A stretch of DNA of 64,000 nt, taken from JAJAZB01 sp964244295. GTDB taxonomy: Bacteria; Bacteroidota; Bacteroidia; Cytophagales; Spirosomataceae. The DNA lies in contig CAXTIG010000030.1 of assembly GCA_964244295.1 (NCBI GenBank), positions 22,841 to 86,840 of the forward strand, in the 5' to 3' direction. Position 1 is the stretch's first letter, and each line of letters opens with the position of its first letter. Made by a program: the position numbers and the translations under genes. The notes beneath the pieces were generated by a model. The model did no database searches. It was not told where the DNA came from and saw only the letters and a list, made by a program, of their open reading frames with translations. Positions 49,867-58,126 of this stretch are shown in pieces.

Positions 49867-50967
49867 CTAAAAAAAGTAATGGACCGGGTTGGTCGGGGCT
49901 TCCGACAATTCGACTGCAAAAGTAGTGAATTTTTTCGCCAATTCGTCGCGCAGGAGGCTCTTCGTAAACACCTCACTTTCAAAATGCCCGATGTCGCAGA
50001 TCACCGTGCGGTTTTCAGCATCGAAAAATTCGTGGTACTTGTAATCGGCGGTCACGAAGGCATCGGCTCCCTGCCGGAGGGTATCACTGAGCAGGAAACT
50101 CCCCGCCCCCCCGCACACGGCCACGCGTTGCACGGGTTTCCCCCGCAACGACGTATGGCGGATGACGTGCAAATTCAACCGATCTTTCAAAAACCGGAGA
50201 AAACCCCCTTCGTCGAGGGCTTCGGGCAACGACCCGATGGCTCCGGCCCCAACGTCCTGGTTGGTGTTCTCCAATTTTTGCAAATAAAACGCCACTTCTT
50301 CGTAGGGATGCGCCTCGCGCAACGCCGCCAGTACGCGGGTTTCGAGCACGGCGGGAAGCACTAATTCCAGGCGGTTTTCGGCCACCTCTTCCTCCTGACC
50401 CACGGCCCCGATGGCCGGTTGGGTACCCACGCCGGGCGTAAATGTGCCCGTACCACCGACCCGAAACGAACAGTTTTTGTAATCGCCCACCTGCCCCGCC
50501 CCGGCGGCGTAGAGCGCGTCGAGCACTCGATTGGTGTCATCCAGGGGCACGAACGTGGTGAGTTTGAGCAACGTGTCGCGTTTGGGGGCGAGGACGCGCA
50601 CAGCCTCCAGTCCCAGCCGCTCGGCGAGCCTGAAACTGACGCCCCCGCGCACGTGGTCGAGGTTGGTGTGGATGGCGTAAATCGCCACGTCGTGCTTCAG
50701 CGCCCGGATCACCGTTCGCTCCACGTAATTCGTGCCGTTCAGTTTTTTCAGGCCCTTGAACACGATCGGGTGGTGGGCCACGACGAGGTTGCAGCCTTTG
50801 GCCAGGGCCTCGTCGATCACGCCTTCAGTGCAATCGAGCGAGGTCAGCACGCCCGTTACCTCCACGCCGGGGTCGCCCACGATCAGGCCCGCGTTGTCGT
50901 AGGTTTCCTGGTAGGGCAGAGGGGCGAGGGTTTCCAGAAACTGGGTGACTTCGCGAATCGTCGTCAT
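49867..50967 (-). CDS. Nif3-like dinuclear metal-centre protein
   Basis: A 366-residue NIF3/GTP cyclohydrolase I type 2-like protein. Metal ligands are visible in NLVVAHHPIVFKGLKKL, IYAIHTNLDHVRGGVS and the late VICDIGHFESE. The middle (about residues 130-235, with AHPYEEVAFYLQKLENTN) is the CutA/PII-like insertion found in the long form of the family. The biochemical function is unsettled. Its ATG overlaps the DinB stop (ATGA), and the zinc-ribbon gene follows. Confidence 0.94.
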   Translation of the reverse strand: MTTIREVTQFLETLAPLPYQETYDNAGLIVGDPGVEVTGVLTSLDCTEGVIDEALAKGCNLVVAHHPIVFKGLKKLNGTNYVERTVIRALKHDVAIYAIHTNLDHVRGGVSFRLAERLGLEAVRVLAPKRDTLLKLTTFVPLDDTNRVLDALYAAGAGQVGDYKNCSFRVGGTGTFTPGVGTQPAIGAVGQEEEVAENRLELVLPAVLETRVLAALREAHPYEEVAFYLQKLENTNQDVGAGAIGSLPEALDEGGFLRFLKDRLNLHVIRHTSLRGKPVQRVAVCGGAGSFLLSDTLRQGADAFVTADYKYHEFFDAENRTVICDIGHFESEVFTKSLLRDELAKKFTTFAVELSEAPTNPVHYFF

Positions 50968-51494
50968 TCGGAGAGGAAAAGTTGGTACCGCTCCCGCAGC
51001 ACGTTGAGGTGGTGCCGTTCGTGCCCGGCGATGAGCCAGGCCAGCAGCCGCACCGAAACGGGGGTGTTGTTGGAGGTACCCCGGCGCTCCCAGGTGGCTT
51101 CGTCAAAACTCGCGATGAGTTCCATCATACCCAGCCGGGTCAGTTCGTACTGACGGAGCAGGCCCGTGAGCGGCTGTCGGTCGAAAGCAGCCGTTTCGGC
51201 GTAGGCGTTTTCGTCGAAGCCCGGCAGCGATTGCTGTTCGCCCCGGGCAATCGCCAGCATCCGGTAGCTGAAAATCCGCTCGGTATCGGTCAGGTGGCCC
51301 AGCATTTCCTTTGGCGACCACTTGCTCGGTTCGTAGCGGAAATTTTGCTGGGCCTCCGAAAGACTTCTGAACAAGCCCAGGACGGCCTGCCTCTGCCGGG
51401 TAAGCAGTTCAACAAGATTCTGATCGTCAACGGCTTCGATGTACCGACTGAAGTACATTCCCTGCGGGTATTCGTGCGGGGCGGGTTTGTGCAT
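50964..51494 (-). CDS. DinB/YfiT-like metal-dependent hydrolase-fold protein
   Basis: A 176-residue four-helix protein. KEMLGHLTDTERIF and LIAGHERHHLNVLRERY give the three metal-binding histidines typical of the DinB superfamily, some members of which are thiol S-transferases. No substrate can be inferred. ATG 51494 gives MHKPAPHEYPQGMYFSRYIE. It overlaps the Nif3-like gene by four bases and is the first gene of the three-gene operon DinB - Nif3 - zinc ribbon. Confidence 0.88.
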   Translation of the reverse strand: MHKPAPHEYPQGMYFSRYIEAVDDQNLVELLTRQRQAVLGLFRSLSEAQQNFRYEPSKWSPKEMLGHLTDTERIFSYRMLAIARGEQQSLPGFDENAYAETAAFDRQPLTGLLRQYELTRLGMMELIASFDEATWERRGTSNNTPVSVRLLAWLIAGHERHHLNVLRERYQLFLSE

Positions 51495-51526
51495 CTAATT
51501 TTTCGGAAAATTTTCGGACGAAGGTA

Positions 51527-51557
51527 TTGCCCCGGCCCGAAAAAGCGCCTACTTTTG
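51527..51557 (+). promoter_or_regulatory. Promoter of the tRNA-Asp gene
   Basis: TTG (51527-51529), 20 bases, TACTTTTG (51550-51557) matches the Bacteroidota TTG-N19-21-TAnnTTTG consensus fully. The expected start point is about 25 bases upstream of the tRNA. Confidence 0.7.
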
Positions 51558-51588
51558 CAAACGCTTTTCGGAAACGAGGAGCGAATTC

Positions 51589-51662
51589 GGTTCGGTAGTT
51601 CAGTTGGTTAGAATACCTGCCTGTCACGCAGGGGGTCGCGGGTTCGAGTCCCGTCCGGACCG
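51589..51662 (+). tRNA. tRNA-Asp (GTC)
   Basis: A 74-base cloverleaf. The acceptor stem GGTTCGG pairs with CCGGACC (one G-T), the D-loop has TTCAGTTGGTTAGAA, the anticodon arm is CCTGCCTGTCACGCAGG with anticodon GTC, and the T-arm is CGCGGGTTCGAGTCCCG. Discriminator G at 51662; the CCA end is not encoded. Confidence 0.97.
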
Positions 51663-51697
51663 CCGAGGTAGTTTTAAAGACTACAAAATGAAGGTTT

Positions 51698-51733
51698 AAC
51701 CCCTCTAAATCGCTTGACTTAGAGGGGTTTTTC
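51698..51733 (+). terminator. Terminator downstream of tRNA-Asp
   Basis: AACCCCTCTAA (51698-51708) and TTAGAGGGGTT (51719-51729) are perfect complements followed by TTTCTTT. Confidence 0.85.
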
Positions 51734-51968
51734 TTTATAGACCTTTCCTTTGGTTCGTGAATGATACGTTTTTTTTACACCCGCTGTCGCACCCCATAGG
51801 GTTTAGTTCTTAATCGGGCGTTTACAGCATTGAAATAGCCCGATCAGGCTCTGCTTGGTTTTGTGTAATAATGGCCCGGTACCTATTTCACAGATAGCAA
51901 CTATTGTAAAGAAATTATGAAGATGTACATCGTTTTTAGTTAGTTTGGGCTTGTTTTACGACCCAACG
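51734..51968. other. Gene-free stretch between two terminators
   Basis: No gene longer than a few codons is seen. The one ATG with a short frame, at 51917 (MKMYIVFS), is eight residues. The stretch ends in a strong terminator (51969-51998), so it may be transcribed as a small RNA, but no promoter with good spacing was found. Confidence 0.3.
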
Positions 51969-51998
51969 AAGCGAGCCGGGCATTTGCCCGGCTCGCTT
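51969..51998 (+). terminator. Strong hairpin without upstream gene
   Basis: AAGCGAGCCGGGC (51969-51981) and GCCCGGCTCGCTT (51986-51998) are perfect complements with loop ATTT, followed by TATTTAA. On the minus strand it could terminate AlkB transcription coming from 52106. Nothing else is seen to 52105. Confidence 0.75.
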
Positions 51999-52105
51999 TA
52001 TTTAACCCGCTAAAGGCATCCGGATCTTTTGAATCTTTTCATTCCTGATTTTTTTAGAATCCACCCGTAGCTGTTCTTTCAGAACGCTTCGTGCTCCCCT
52101 CGTTT

Positions 52106-52729
52106 TCAATCCATCCCAACCACCTGCCGAAACGTAACCGACACCCGCCGCTGCCGAACCCATTTCTCGCCCTGCCAAACGTCCGTTTTCCGAGCCGGAA
52201 TGCCGTGAAGCCAGTCGTACCGCGCCGCGCCGCGCAGAGCAAGCAAACTCCCCGCTTCCAACCGGATGGCAACGGGTTCGTCGGTTCCGCTAACCGGAAA
52301 AAACTGCATCAACACCGGTGCCCCCAGGCTCAACGACGCGAGCGATTCGCCGAAGCAGGGTTCGCAATCGATGTGAGGCGCAATGCCCTGACCGGGTTGG
52401 TACTCGTTGACGATGGCCTGGTCGGGCACGACGGATAGGTGCCCTTCGGCATACAGGCGCTGGGCGATTTTTTGCAAAAACGAAGGCAACGGGCCGAGGT
52501 ACGAATCGTGAGTTATTCGCCGCTGCCGGTAGTCGTAGCGGTAGCCGTAGTGCTGCACCCGGCGGCTCAGTTCGTTCGACCAGGGCCGTTGGTCAATTTC
52601 ATGCCGCAACGCCGCTTCTTCCGATGAATTCACAAAATCAAACATCAGGCTCAAGCCCGGCACCTGCGCTGCCGCCTGCTGCGTCAGGTGCCGGAAATCG
52701 GTCGGTTGGCCGAAGAGGGGGATTTGCAT
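52106..52729 (-). CDS. AlkB-family 2-oxoglutarate/Fe(II) dioxygenase
   Basis: A 207-residue protein. The iron ligands are His119-x-Asp121 in APHID and His175 in WLHGIPARK; Arg195 and Arg201 (RRVSVTFR) bind 2-oxoglutarate. NEYQPGQGIAPHIDCEPCFG and HGIPARKTD are closer to the ALKBH8-like group than to E. coli AlkB. These enzymes hydroxylate or demethylate alkylated nucleic acid bases. Its ATG overlaps the stop of the upstream helicase-methyltransferase gene by one base (TGATG), so the two were translationally coupled. DNA or RNA substrate cannot be decided from sequence. Confidence 0.9.
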   Translation of the reverse strand: MQIPLFGQPTDFRHLTQQAAAQVPGLSLMFDFVNSSEEAALRHEIDQRPWSNELSRRVQHYGYRYDYRQRRITHDSYLGPLPSFLQKIAQRLYAEGHLSVVPDQAIVNEYQPGQGIAPHIDCEPCFGESLASLSLGAPVLMQFFPVSGTDEPVAIRLEAGSLLALRGAARYDWLHGIPARKTDVWQGEKWVRQRRVSVTFRQVVGMD

Positions 52730-55696
52730 CAGGTGCTCAGAATTTCGTAGAAAACCGTTTCCGACTTGTCGTAAAAACTTTGCTCCTGGTTTCGATACCG
52801 CACGGTTTCGGTACTGGAAGCCCGGCGGCGAAAGCGGGACGAAAGGGCTTTTTTGAAAACCTGATAATTGCGGTTGCGCGCCTCGGCGGCGGGATTTTGA
52901 TGCACATACACGTACCGGTTGAGTGGATACCGGTCGAGGAGGGCATTGAGGCGTTCGGCCAGGTCATCGGCCTGCCGGGGCGTCAGGTTGGCAAACAGGT
53001 ACGAGCCGTTGAACACCACCGTGTGTGGAATGGCAAACCAATCGTCGAGTTGGTCGAAGGGCAGGTCGTCGAGCGAAGGGAGTAAGAGAGGCCGGGGTTG
53101 GTTTTCAAAAAGCGCAGTCCCGGCAAATTCTGTGGCCAGGCTAAGCATGGCCGGGGACACGTCGATGCCCACGTACCTGAACTGAAACGCGAGATTTTCC
53201 CGGCTCAGGCTTTGCTGAAAGGCCAACCCCGACGTAAGCGGCCCACAGCCAATGTCGAAAAAAACAAGCCGCTGCGGCACCGGCCGGGCGACCGGCACGA
53301 ACAGCTCGCGGTACTGTTCAAAAATGGCGTAGGCGCTGAAGTAGTGCTTGCGTTGGTTAAAATAGGCGTAAGCCAGCACCCGGTCTTTGGGCGAAACGGT
53401 CCGCAATTCCCCCCGAACATCAGCCACCAGCAGCGCCTGCTCGAAAATGGCCCGCCCGTACTCGATGAGTTGGTCGCGGCACACCGCCGGACTGAAGCGG
53501 AGTACGTCTTTCGGGAAATTCACCGAGCGGCTCCGAATGGGCTGCAAAACCACCCGCTCGAATACGGCGGCGAAAGCCGGGTCGGGTTCGTAAATTTTTC
53601 CTTCCAGCGAACTTTCGTCCGGCTCGCCCACCACCCGGAGGCGGTTTTCGATCAGGCCCGCTACGCCTTCGGGCACGTAACCACCCCGGGTTTTGATGTA
53701 CTCGAAAAGCCGGAAATAAAGCAGGTCGGTGCCGAGAACACCTTCGTCGCCGAGAAAAATAAGCTGCTGCCGGGCGCGGGTGATGGCGACGTTGAGCTTG
53801 CGGTCGACGCGGGCACCGGTTTCGGGGTCGAAATAGTTGTTTTGCAACAACTCGATTTGCCGACTATTGCTCAAGGCAAACGAGTAAATGATGACGTCGC
53901 GTTGCGAACCCTGGTATCGTTCCACCGTATCGATGGTAATTTCCTCGGGCAGTCCTTCCTCGCGCAGGCACTTGCGGATGAGGGCGATTTGCCGCCGGTA
54001 CGGGGTGATGATTCCCAGCGAACGCGCCGGGTCGAATTTTTGCCCGTTGCGGGCGTAAAGTTCCACGGTGGTTTTTTTCGCTAACCGAGCCGCTGCTTTC
54101 GCTTAGGAGGGATGGGTTTTTGATGAAAGGGGCGGTTCCGATTCATTGCGCTCGGAAGGAATAAACACCATCCGGCGGGTAGCCAACAAACGTTGGAGCG
54201 GGTCGCTGGCGTTAAATTTCTGCGTCAGCGGGACAAAGTGGCTGGCGTCGTTGGGGGTGCGGCTGTCGGGCAGGGTGCGGAGTTTACCGCCGTAAAAAAC
54301 GTAATTTGGAAACCAGGCGATTTCCTCGTGCATTCGTCCCTGGGTGTCGAGCAAGCCGTAGGCATGGCTCCAGCCCTGACTTTTGCAGCGTTCGATGAGC
54401 CGTTCGAAAAGCGAATTTTTGCGGGTTTTCAGCCCGATGGCGTGTAACTCCGTCAGCGAAGCGGGTACCGCTGCCTGCGCGTCCGACTGCACCACGATGG
54501 CTGGTAGCTGCTTCTCGTCGCCGATGAGGATGAATTTTTTCACCTGCGGCAACAGCCCCACGAGTTGGGGTTCGAGTATTTGCGAGGCTTCGTCGACGAT
54601 GGCCACGTCGAATTCCCGGAAACTGAACAACTCCGGGCGACTGGCCAGCGAGGCCACCGTGCCGACGAAAATCTGGTGCCTGTTGAGCCGCTCCCGCAAA
54701 TCAGCCCGGTTTTTGGCCTGTCCCGCCACCACGTCGAGCAGACAGTGCCGGTAGCACTCGTTGCAGGTCAGTTCCTGGCCGATGCGGATGAACTTGCGGG
54801 TGGCCTCCTCGCCCTGACCTGCCGGAACGGCCGACTCCACCGCTTCGCAGATTTCATCCATGGCGCGGTTGGTGTAGGCCAGCAGCAGAATATTTTTCCC
54901 GGCGCGGTACAACTCGCCCACTAGGTTGCAGAGCATCACCTTCGTTTTGCCGGTACCCGGCGGGCCGATAACCAGGAAATAATCGGGAGCGGAAAGCGCC
55001 TGGGCCAGCAACTGGTTTTGCCCCAGATTTAGTTTAGGATTGTGAAACGGGGTGATGTCGTACCTCCGGGGCGGTTCCAAACCCAGCAGTTGATGGTCGA
55101 TGAGGTGGAGGCTGGCCCCCGGCCAGAACTGCCCGGCGGCCAGCGTCAGTGGCGCGTTGCCGGTTGCTTCGCTGAGGCAAATTCGGATGAGTTCGTCGCC
55201 GGGTTCGTCTTCGCGCTCGGCCAGCAGAAGACGCCCGGCTCAGAAACCTGCACCTCCAGCCGAAGCCGGGGCACTCGCTGACCCTGGGGCCGGGGGCGCG
55301 GGGTGGGTAGGGAGACAGCCGCCAGACTGGCCTTCAGTTCGGGCGGCACCGGTACCCCTAGCAGCGCCGAAATACCCCAAACCAGGGCTTTGAAATCCTG
55401 CTCGGTTTCTGCCGGATTGGGCTGGTAGTTTCGCCCCGAAACGGCCCCGGCCGCACCCGCAAGTGTTGCAAATAACGCGCTTCCTGCCGGGCCAGGTTCT
55501 CCCGTTCGCAGAGGTGCGAAAGGCGGGTGTAAAAATCCGAAAAGCGCGTTTGTTCGTCGCGGGTGAGGGTTCTGGCTATGGCTTTTAGTTCTTCGAGCCA
55601 CTGCTGGTATTTTTCGCGCAGCGCCAGGCGCTCGCTGGCGTAGATGGTTTGGAGGCGGTGGAAGGTATCGGTTGCGGAGAGGGAGACGTGGGGCAT
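52729..55696 (-). pseudogene. SF1 helicase-methyltransferase fusion, broken by two frameshifts and a stop
   Basis: ATG 55696 starts MPHVSLSATDTFHRLQTIYA. The coding frame shifts by one missing base near 55440 (PFRG to NYQPNPAETEQDF) and again near 55235 (EVQVSEPG to RLLLAEREDEPGDE). It then runs through NLGQNQLLAQAL, Walker A GPPGTGKT (about 54965), VDEAS, QGR and GDEKQLP motifs, until TAA at 54105-54103. The same frame continues as AKAAARLAKKTTVELYARNG through the SF1 C-terminal motifs (ITPYRRQIALIR, DTVERYQGSQRDVII, NVAITRARQ). The last third (from about 53270) is a Rossmann methyltransferase with FDIGCGPLTSG and YVGIDVSPAML. About 989 codons in all. The lesions may be real or assembly errors. 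Confidence 0.8.
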
Positions 55697-55950
55697 CGAG
55701 GCGGGGGGGTAGCGAAAAAGAAGAAAATGGCGAAGCTCACCCCGCCATTTTCACTTCTAGTGAAAACTTTTGCTCGTGGAGGTACTGGTTCAGTACCTCC
55801 ACGAGCAAAAGTTTTCTGGGTTAAAAACTGTCTTTTCATCCATTGCCGGGCTTCGTCACCGGGCACGTTGTATCGCTCGATTTGCTCGTCCACCCGCCTG
55901 ATTTTTTCAAAAAGCCAGGCAATGGTTCCGCTGCTTTCGGAGAACGTCAT
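55585..55950 (-). CDS. Small protein gene altered by palindrome insertion
   Basis: ATG 55950 encodes MTFSESSGTIAWLFEKIRRV, then DEQIERYNVPGDEARQWMKR, a convincing helical, charged beginning of about 43 residues. From residue 44 the reading is made by the palindrome (KTFARGGTEPVPPRAKVFT), then by a terminator, and finally runs out of frame into the helicase gene to 55585. The authentic protein was probably short and ended near 55800. I do not recognise the family. It is co-oriented with and directly upstream of the helicase gene, so it may belong to the same unit. Confidence 0.35.
   Translation of the reverse strand: MTFSESSGTIAWLFEKIRRVDEQIERYNVPGDEARQWMKRQFLTQKTFARGGTEPVPPRAKVFTRSENGGVSFAIFFFFATPPPRCPTSPSPQPIPSTASKPSTPASAWRCAKNTSSGSKN
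55723..55752 (-). terminator. Hairpin with T-run before the helicase gene
   Basis: On the minus strand GAAAATGGCG, 10-base loop, CGCCATTTTC, then TTCTTTTTC. It would end transcription of the small gene at 55950 just before the helicase start at 55696. Confidence 0.65.
55762..55816. repeat. 26-bp perfect palindrome inside a small gene
   Basis: GAAAACTTTTGCTCGTGGAG.. (55762-55787) pairs with 55791-55816 without mismatch around GTT. It lies in the open frame that starts at 55950 and replaces its natural C-terminus. Confidence 0.88.
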
Positions 55951-55963
55951 GAGTAAAAAGGAG

Positions 55964-55996
55964 TTTTGTCATTCCTCGTGCCTCGGAATGACAAAA
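55964..55996. repeat. 12-bp hairpin downstream of the phosphohexomutase gene
   Basis: TTTTGTCATTCC (55964-55975) and GGAATGACAAAA (55985-55996) are perfect complements. It lies 17 bases beyond the mutase stop on the minus strand and can act as its terminator (T-run TTTTGTC within the arm). It resembles a minimal version of the GTCATTCC-type repeats. Confidence 0.65.
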
Positions 55997-56013
55997 CCAT
56001 TGTATCCAGTTTA

Positions 56014-57771
56014 TTACTTCAACCCCAAATCCTCCTGCACCCGCCCCACCTTCGCCTTCAGCGACTCGTACACCGCATCAAAACCCTCAGGCTTGGAAAG
56101 TGGCGCGTTCACCGACACATAAAATTTAATCTTCGGCTCGGTGCCGCTGGGCCGGGCCGAGACTTTCGAGCCGTCGGCGAGCACCAACTGAATCACGTTC
56201 GATTTCTCGATGCCCAGGCCCGTCTCGATGGGCGTTTCTTCGCCCGTCGCCACATCTTTGCTGACCAGGTTTTCGTAGTCGAGAATTGTGACGGGTTTTG
56301 AACCGGCTACTTCGGCGGGCGGATTGTTGCGCATATCGGCCATCATCCGCTGGATTTCCTCGGCTCCTTGCTTACCTTTTTTGGTTAATGAAATCAGGCC
56401 TTCGTAGTAGAACCCGTTTTCCATGTACATCTCCGTGAGCAGGTCGAACAGGCTCAGGCCTCCGTCTTTGGCGTAGGCGGTCAGTTCGGCAATCATGGCG
56501 CAACTGGCGATGGCGTCCTTGTCGCGCACGGCATCGCCGATGAGGTAGCCGTAACTTTCCTCGCCCCCACCGATGAATTGTTCCTGGCCTTCCAAATCCC
56601 GGATCACGCCCGCGATGTACTTGAAGCCCGTTAGGGTGTCGTAGCACTTCACGCCGTAGCGCTCGCACATTTTGTTGATGAGGTCGGTCGTGACGATGGT
56701 TTTGGCCACGAATTGCTTGCCCGTCAGTTTGCCCGCGTCTTTCCAGGCCCGTAAAAGGTAGAAAATAATCAGGCTGGCCATTTGGTTGCCGTTGAGCAAC
56801 TGCCATTCGCCCGCCGCGTTTTTCACGGCACTGCCCACCCGATCGGCGTCGGGATCGGTGGCCATTACCAGGTCAGCATCCAATTCCATCGCCTGGTTCA
56901 TGGCCAGGGTCAGGGCTTCTTTTTCTTCGGGGTTGGGGTACACCACCGTCGGGAAGTTGCCATCGGGCGTGGCCTGGGCCTCGACGATGCTCACGTTAGT
57001 GAACCCGATTTTAGCCAGTGCCCTCGGTACCAGCGTGATGCCCGTGCCGTGGATGGGCGTGAAGACAATTCTCAGCCCGTGTTGCCGGTGAATCACTTCG
57101 CGGTTGACCACGTTTTTGGCAATCACCTGGTTCAGGTATTCCTCATCGACTTCCTCGCCAATGAGCGTTACTAACGCCGCGTTGCCCGCGAAATGAATGT
57201 CGTCCACCGATTGAATCGCGGCGACTTCGGCAATGATGGCCTTGTCGTGCGGGGCCACCACTTGCGCACCGTCGTTCCAGTAGGCTTTGTAGCCGTTGTA
57301 TTCCTTGGGATTGTGCGAAGCCGTAATCACGACGCCGCTTTGACAACCCAGTAAGCGGATGGCAAACGAAAGCTCCGGCGTAGGGCGGAGTTCTTTGAAC
57401 AAAAATACCTTGATCCCATTAGCCGAAAACACATCGGCGGTTACTTCGGCAAATTCCGGCGACTTATTACGGCTGTCGTGGGCAATGGCCACACTGATTT
57501 CCTGGTTGGGGAAACTTTTCCGCAAATAGTTGGCTAAGCCCTGCGTTGCGGCCCCCACTGTGTAGCGGTTCATGCGGTTACTGCCCACACCGATGACACC
57601 GCGCAACCCGCCGGTGCCAAATTCGAGATCTTTGTAGAAAGCATCTGCCAATTCGGTTTCATTCTGATTATCAAGTAGTTCTTGAATGGTCGACTTGGTT
57701 TCCGTGTCGTAACTGCCCGAAATCCAGGTCTGTACTTTTTGTCGCGTGATGGCGTCGAGTCCGGTTGACAT
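56014..57771 (-). CDS. Phosphoglucomutase/phosphomannomutase family protein
   Basis: A 585-residue alpha-D-phosphohexomutase that interconverts hexose 1- and 6-phosphates. Domain signatures in order: GTGGLRGVIGVGSNRMN, the phosphoserine loop VVITASHNPKEYNGYK (Ser152), the metal loop MATDPDADRVG, the sugar loop FIGGGEESYGYLIG, and the phosphate-binding RPSGTEPKIKFYVS. The length and the GGEESYG loop match the long PgcA/PGM2-like subgroup, which may also act on ribose or other sugar phosphates. A single gene with its own upstream region. Confidence 0.93.
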   Translation of the reverse strand: MSTGLDAITRQKVQTWISGSYDTETKSTIQELLDNQNETELADAFYKDLEFGTGGLRGVIGVGSNRMNRYTVGAATQGLANYLRKSFPNQEISVAIAHDSRNKSPEFAEVTADVFSANGIKVFLFKELRPTPELSFAIRLLGCQSGVVITASHNPKEYNGYKAYWNDGAQVVAPHDKAIIAEVAAIQSVDDIHFAGNAALVTLIGEEVDEEYLNQVIAKNVVNREVIHRQHGLRIVFTPIHGTGITLVPRALAKIGFTNVSIVEAQATPDGNFPTVVYPNPEEKEALTLAMNQAMELDADLVMATDPDADRVGSAVKNAAGEWQLLNGNQMASLIIFYLLRAWKDAGKLTGKQFVAKTIVTTDLINKMCERYGVKCYDTLTGFKYIAGVIRDLEGQEQFIGGGEESYGYLIGDAVRDKDAIASCAMIAELTAYAKDGGLSLFDLLTEMYMENGFYYEGLISLTKKGKQGAEEIQRMMADMRNNPPAEVAGSKPVTILDYENLVSKDVATGEETPIETGLGIEKSNVIQLVLADGSKVSARPSGTEPKIKFYVSVNAPLSKPEGFDAVYESLKAKVGRVQEDLGLK

Positions 57772-58126
57772 AGCGGGGTAGAAAAAAGGGGATAACTAAA
57801 AAAGTGATGGTGTAGACTATTTTTTTTTCGGCCGCAATCTTACCAATTTTTGGGCGTGTCTGGCAAAACAGCGCCGCTTTTTCCACTGGCACGGTGTTTT
57901 AACTGGTGCAGACCGTCCGTTCATTCCGACACTTGTAGGGAACTCTTCCGAAATTTGTTGGTGTTAGGACACTACTTCCGGTTGTCTTTCCGTTACTAAC
58001 GGGTGACCAGAAGCTATTATTCTTCACTTAAAAACCTGTTTTTCAGACGATTACGAACTAAATGGAAAAACTCTACACGATTTACAAATCGATTGTTTCA
58101 TGTTTAACCCTAAAGTTCAACGCGTC
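57772..58126. other. Divergent gap between the mutase and the coiled-coil gene
   Basis: About 330-355 AT-richer bases with no gene. It must hold the promoters for both flanking genes. On the minus strand TAAGATTG (57842-57835) resembles a -7 box for the mutase, but without a clear -33 partner. Confidence 0.35.

Noticed and set aside
51589..51662. The tRNA as an attachment site for an integrated element
   Set aside because: No integrase gene and no second copy of the tRNA 3' end were seen downstream within the window.
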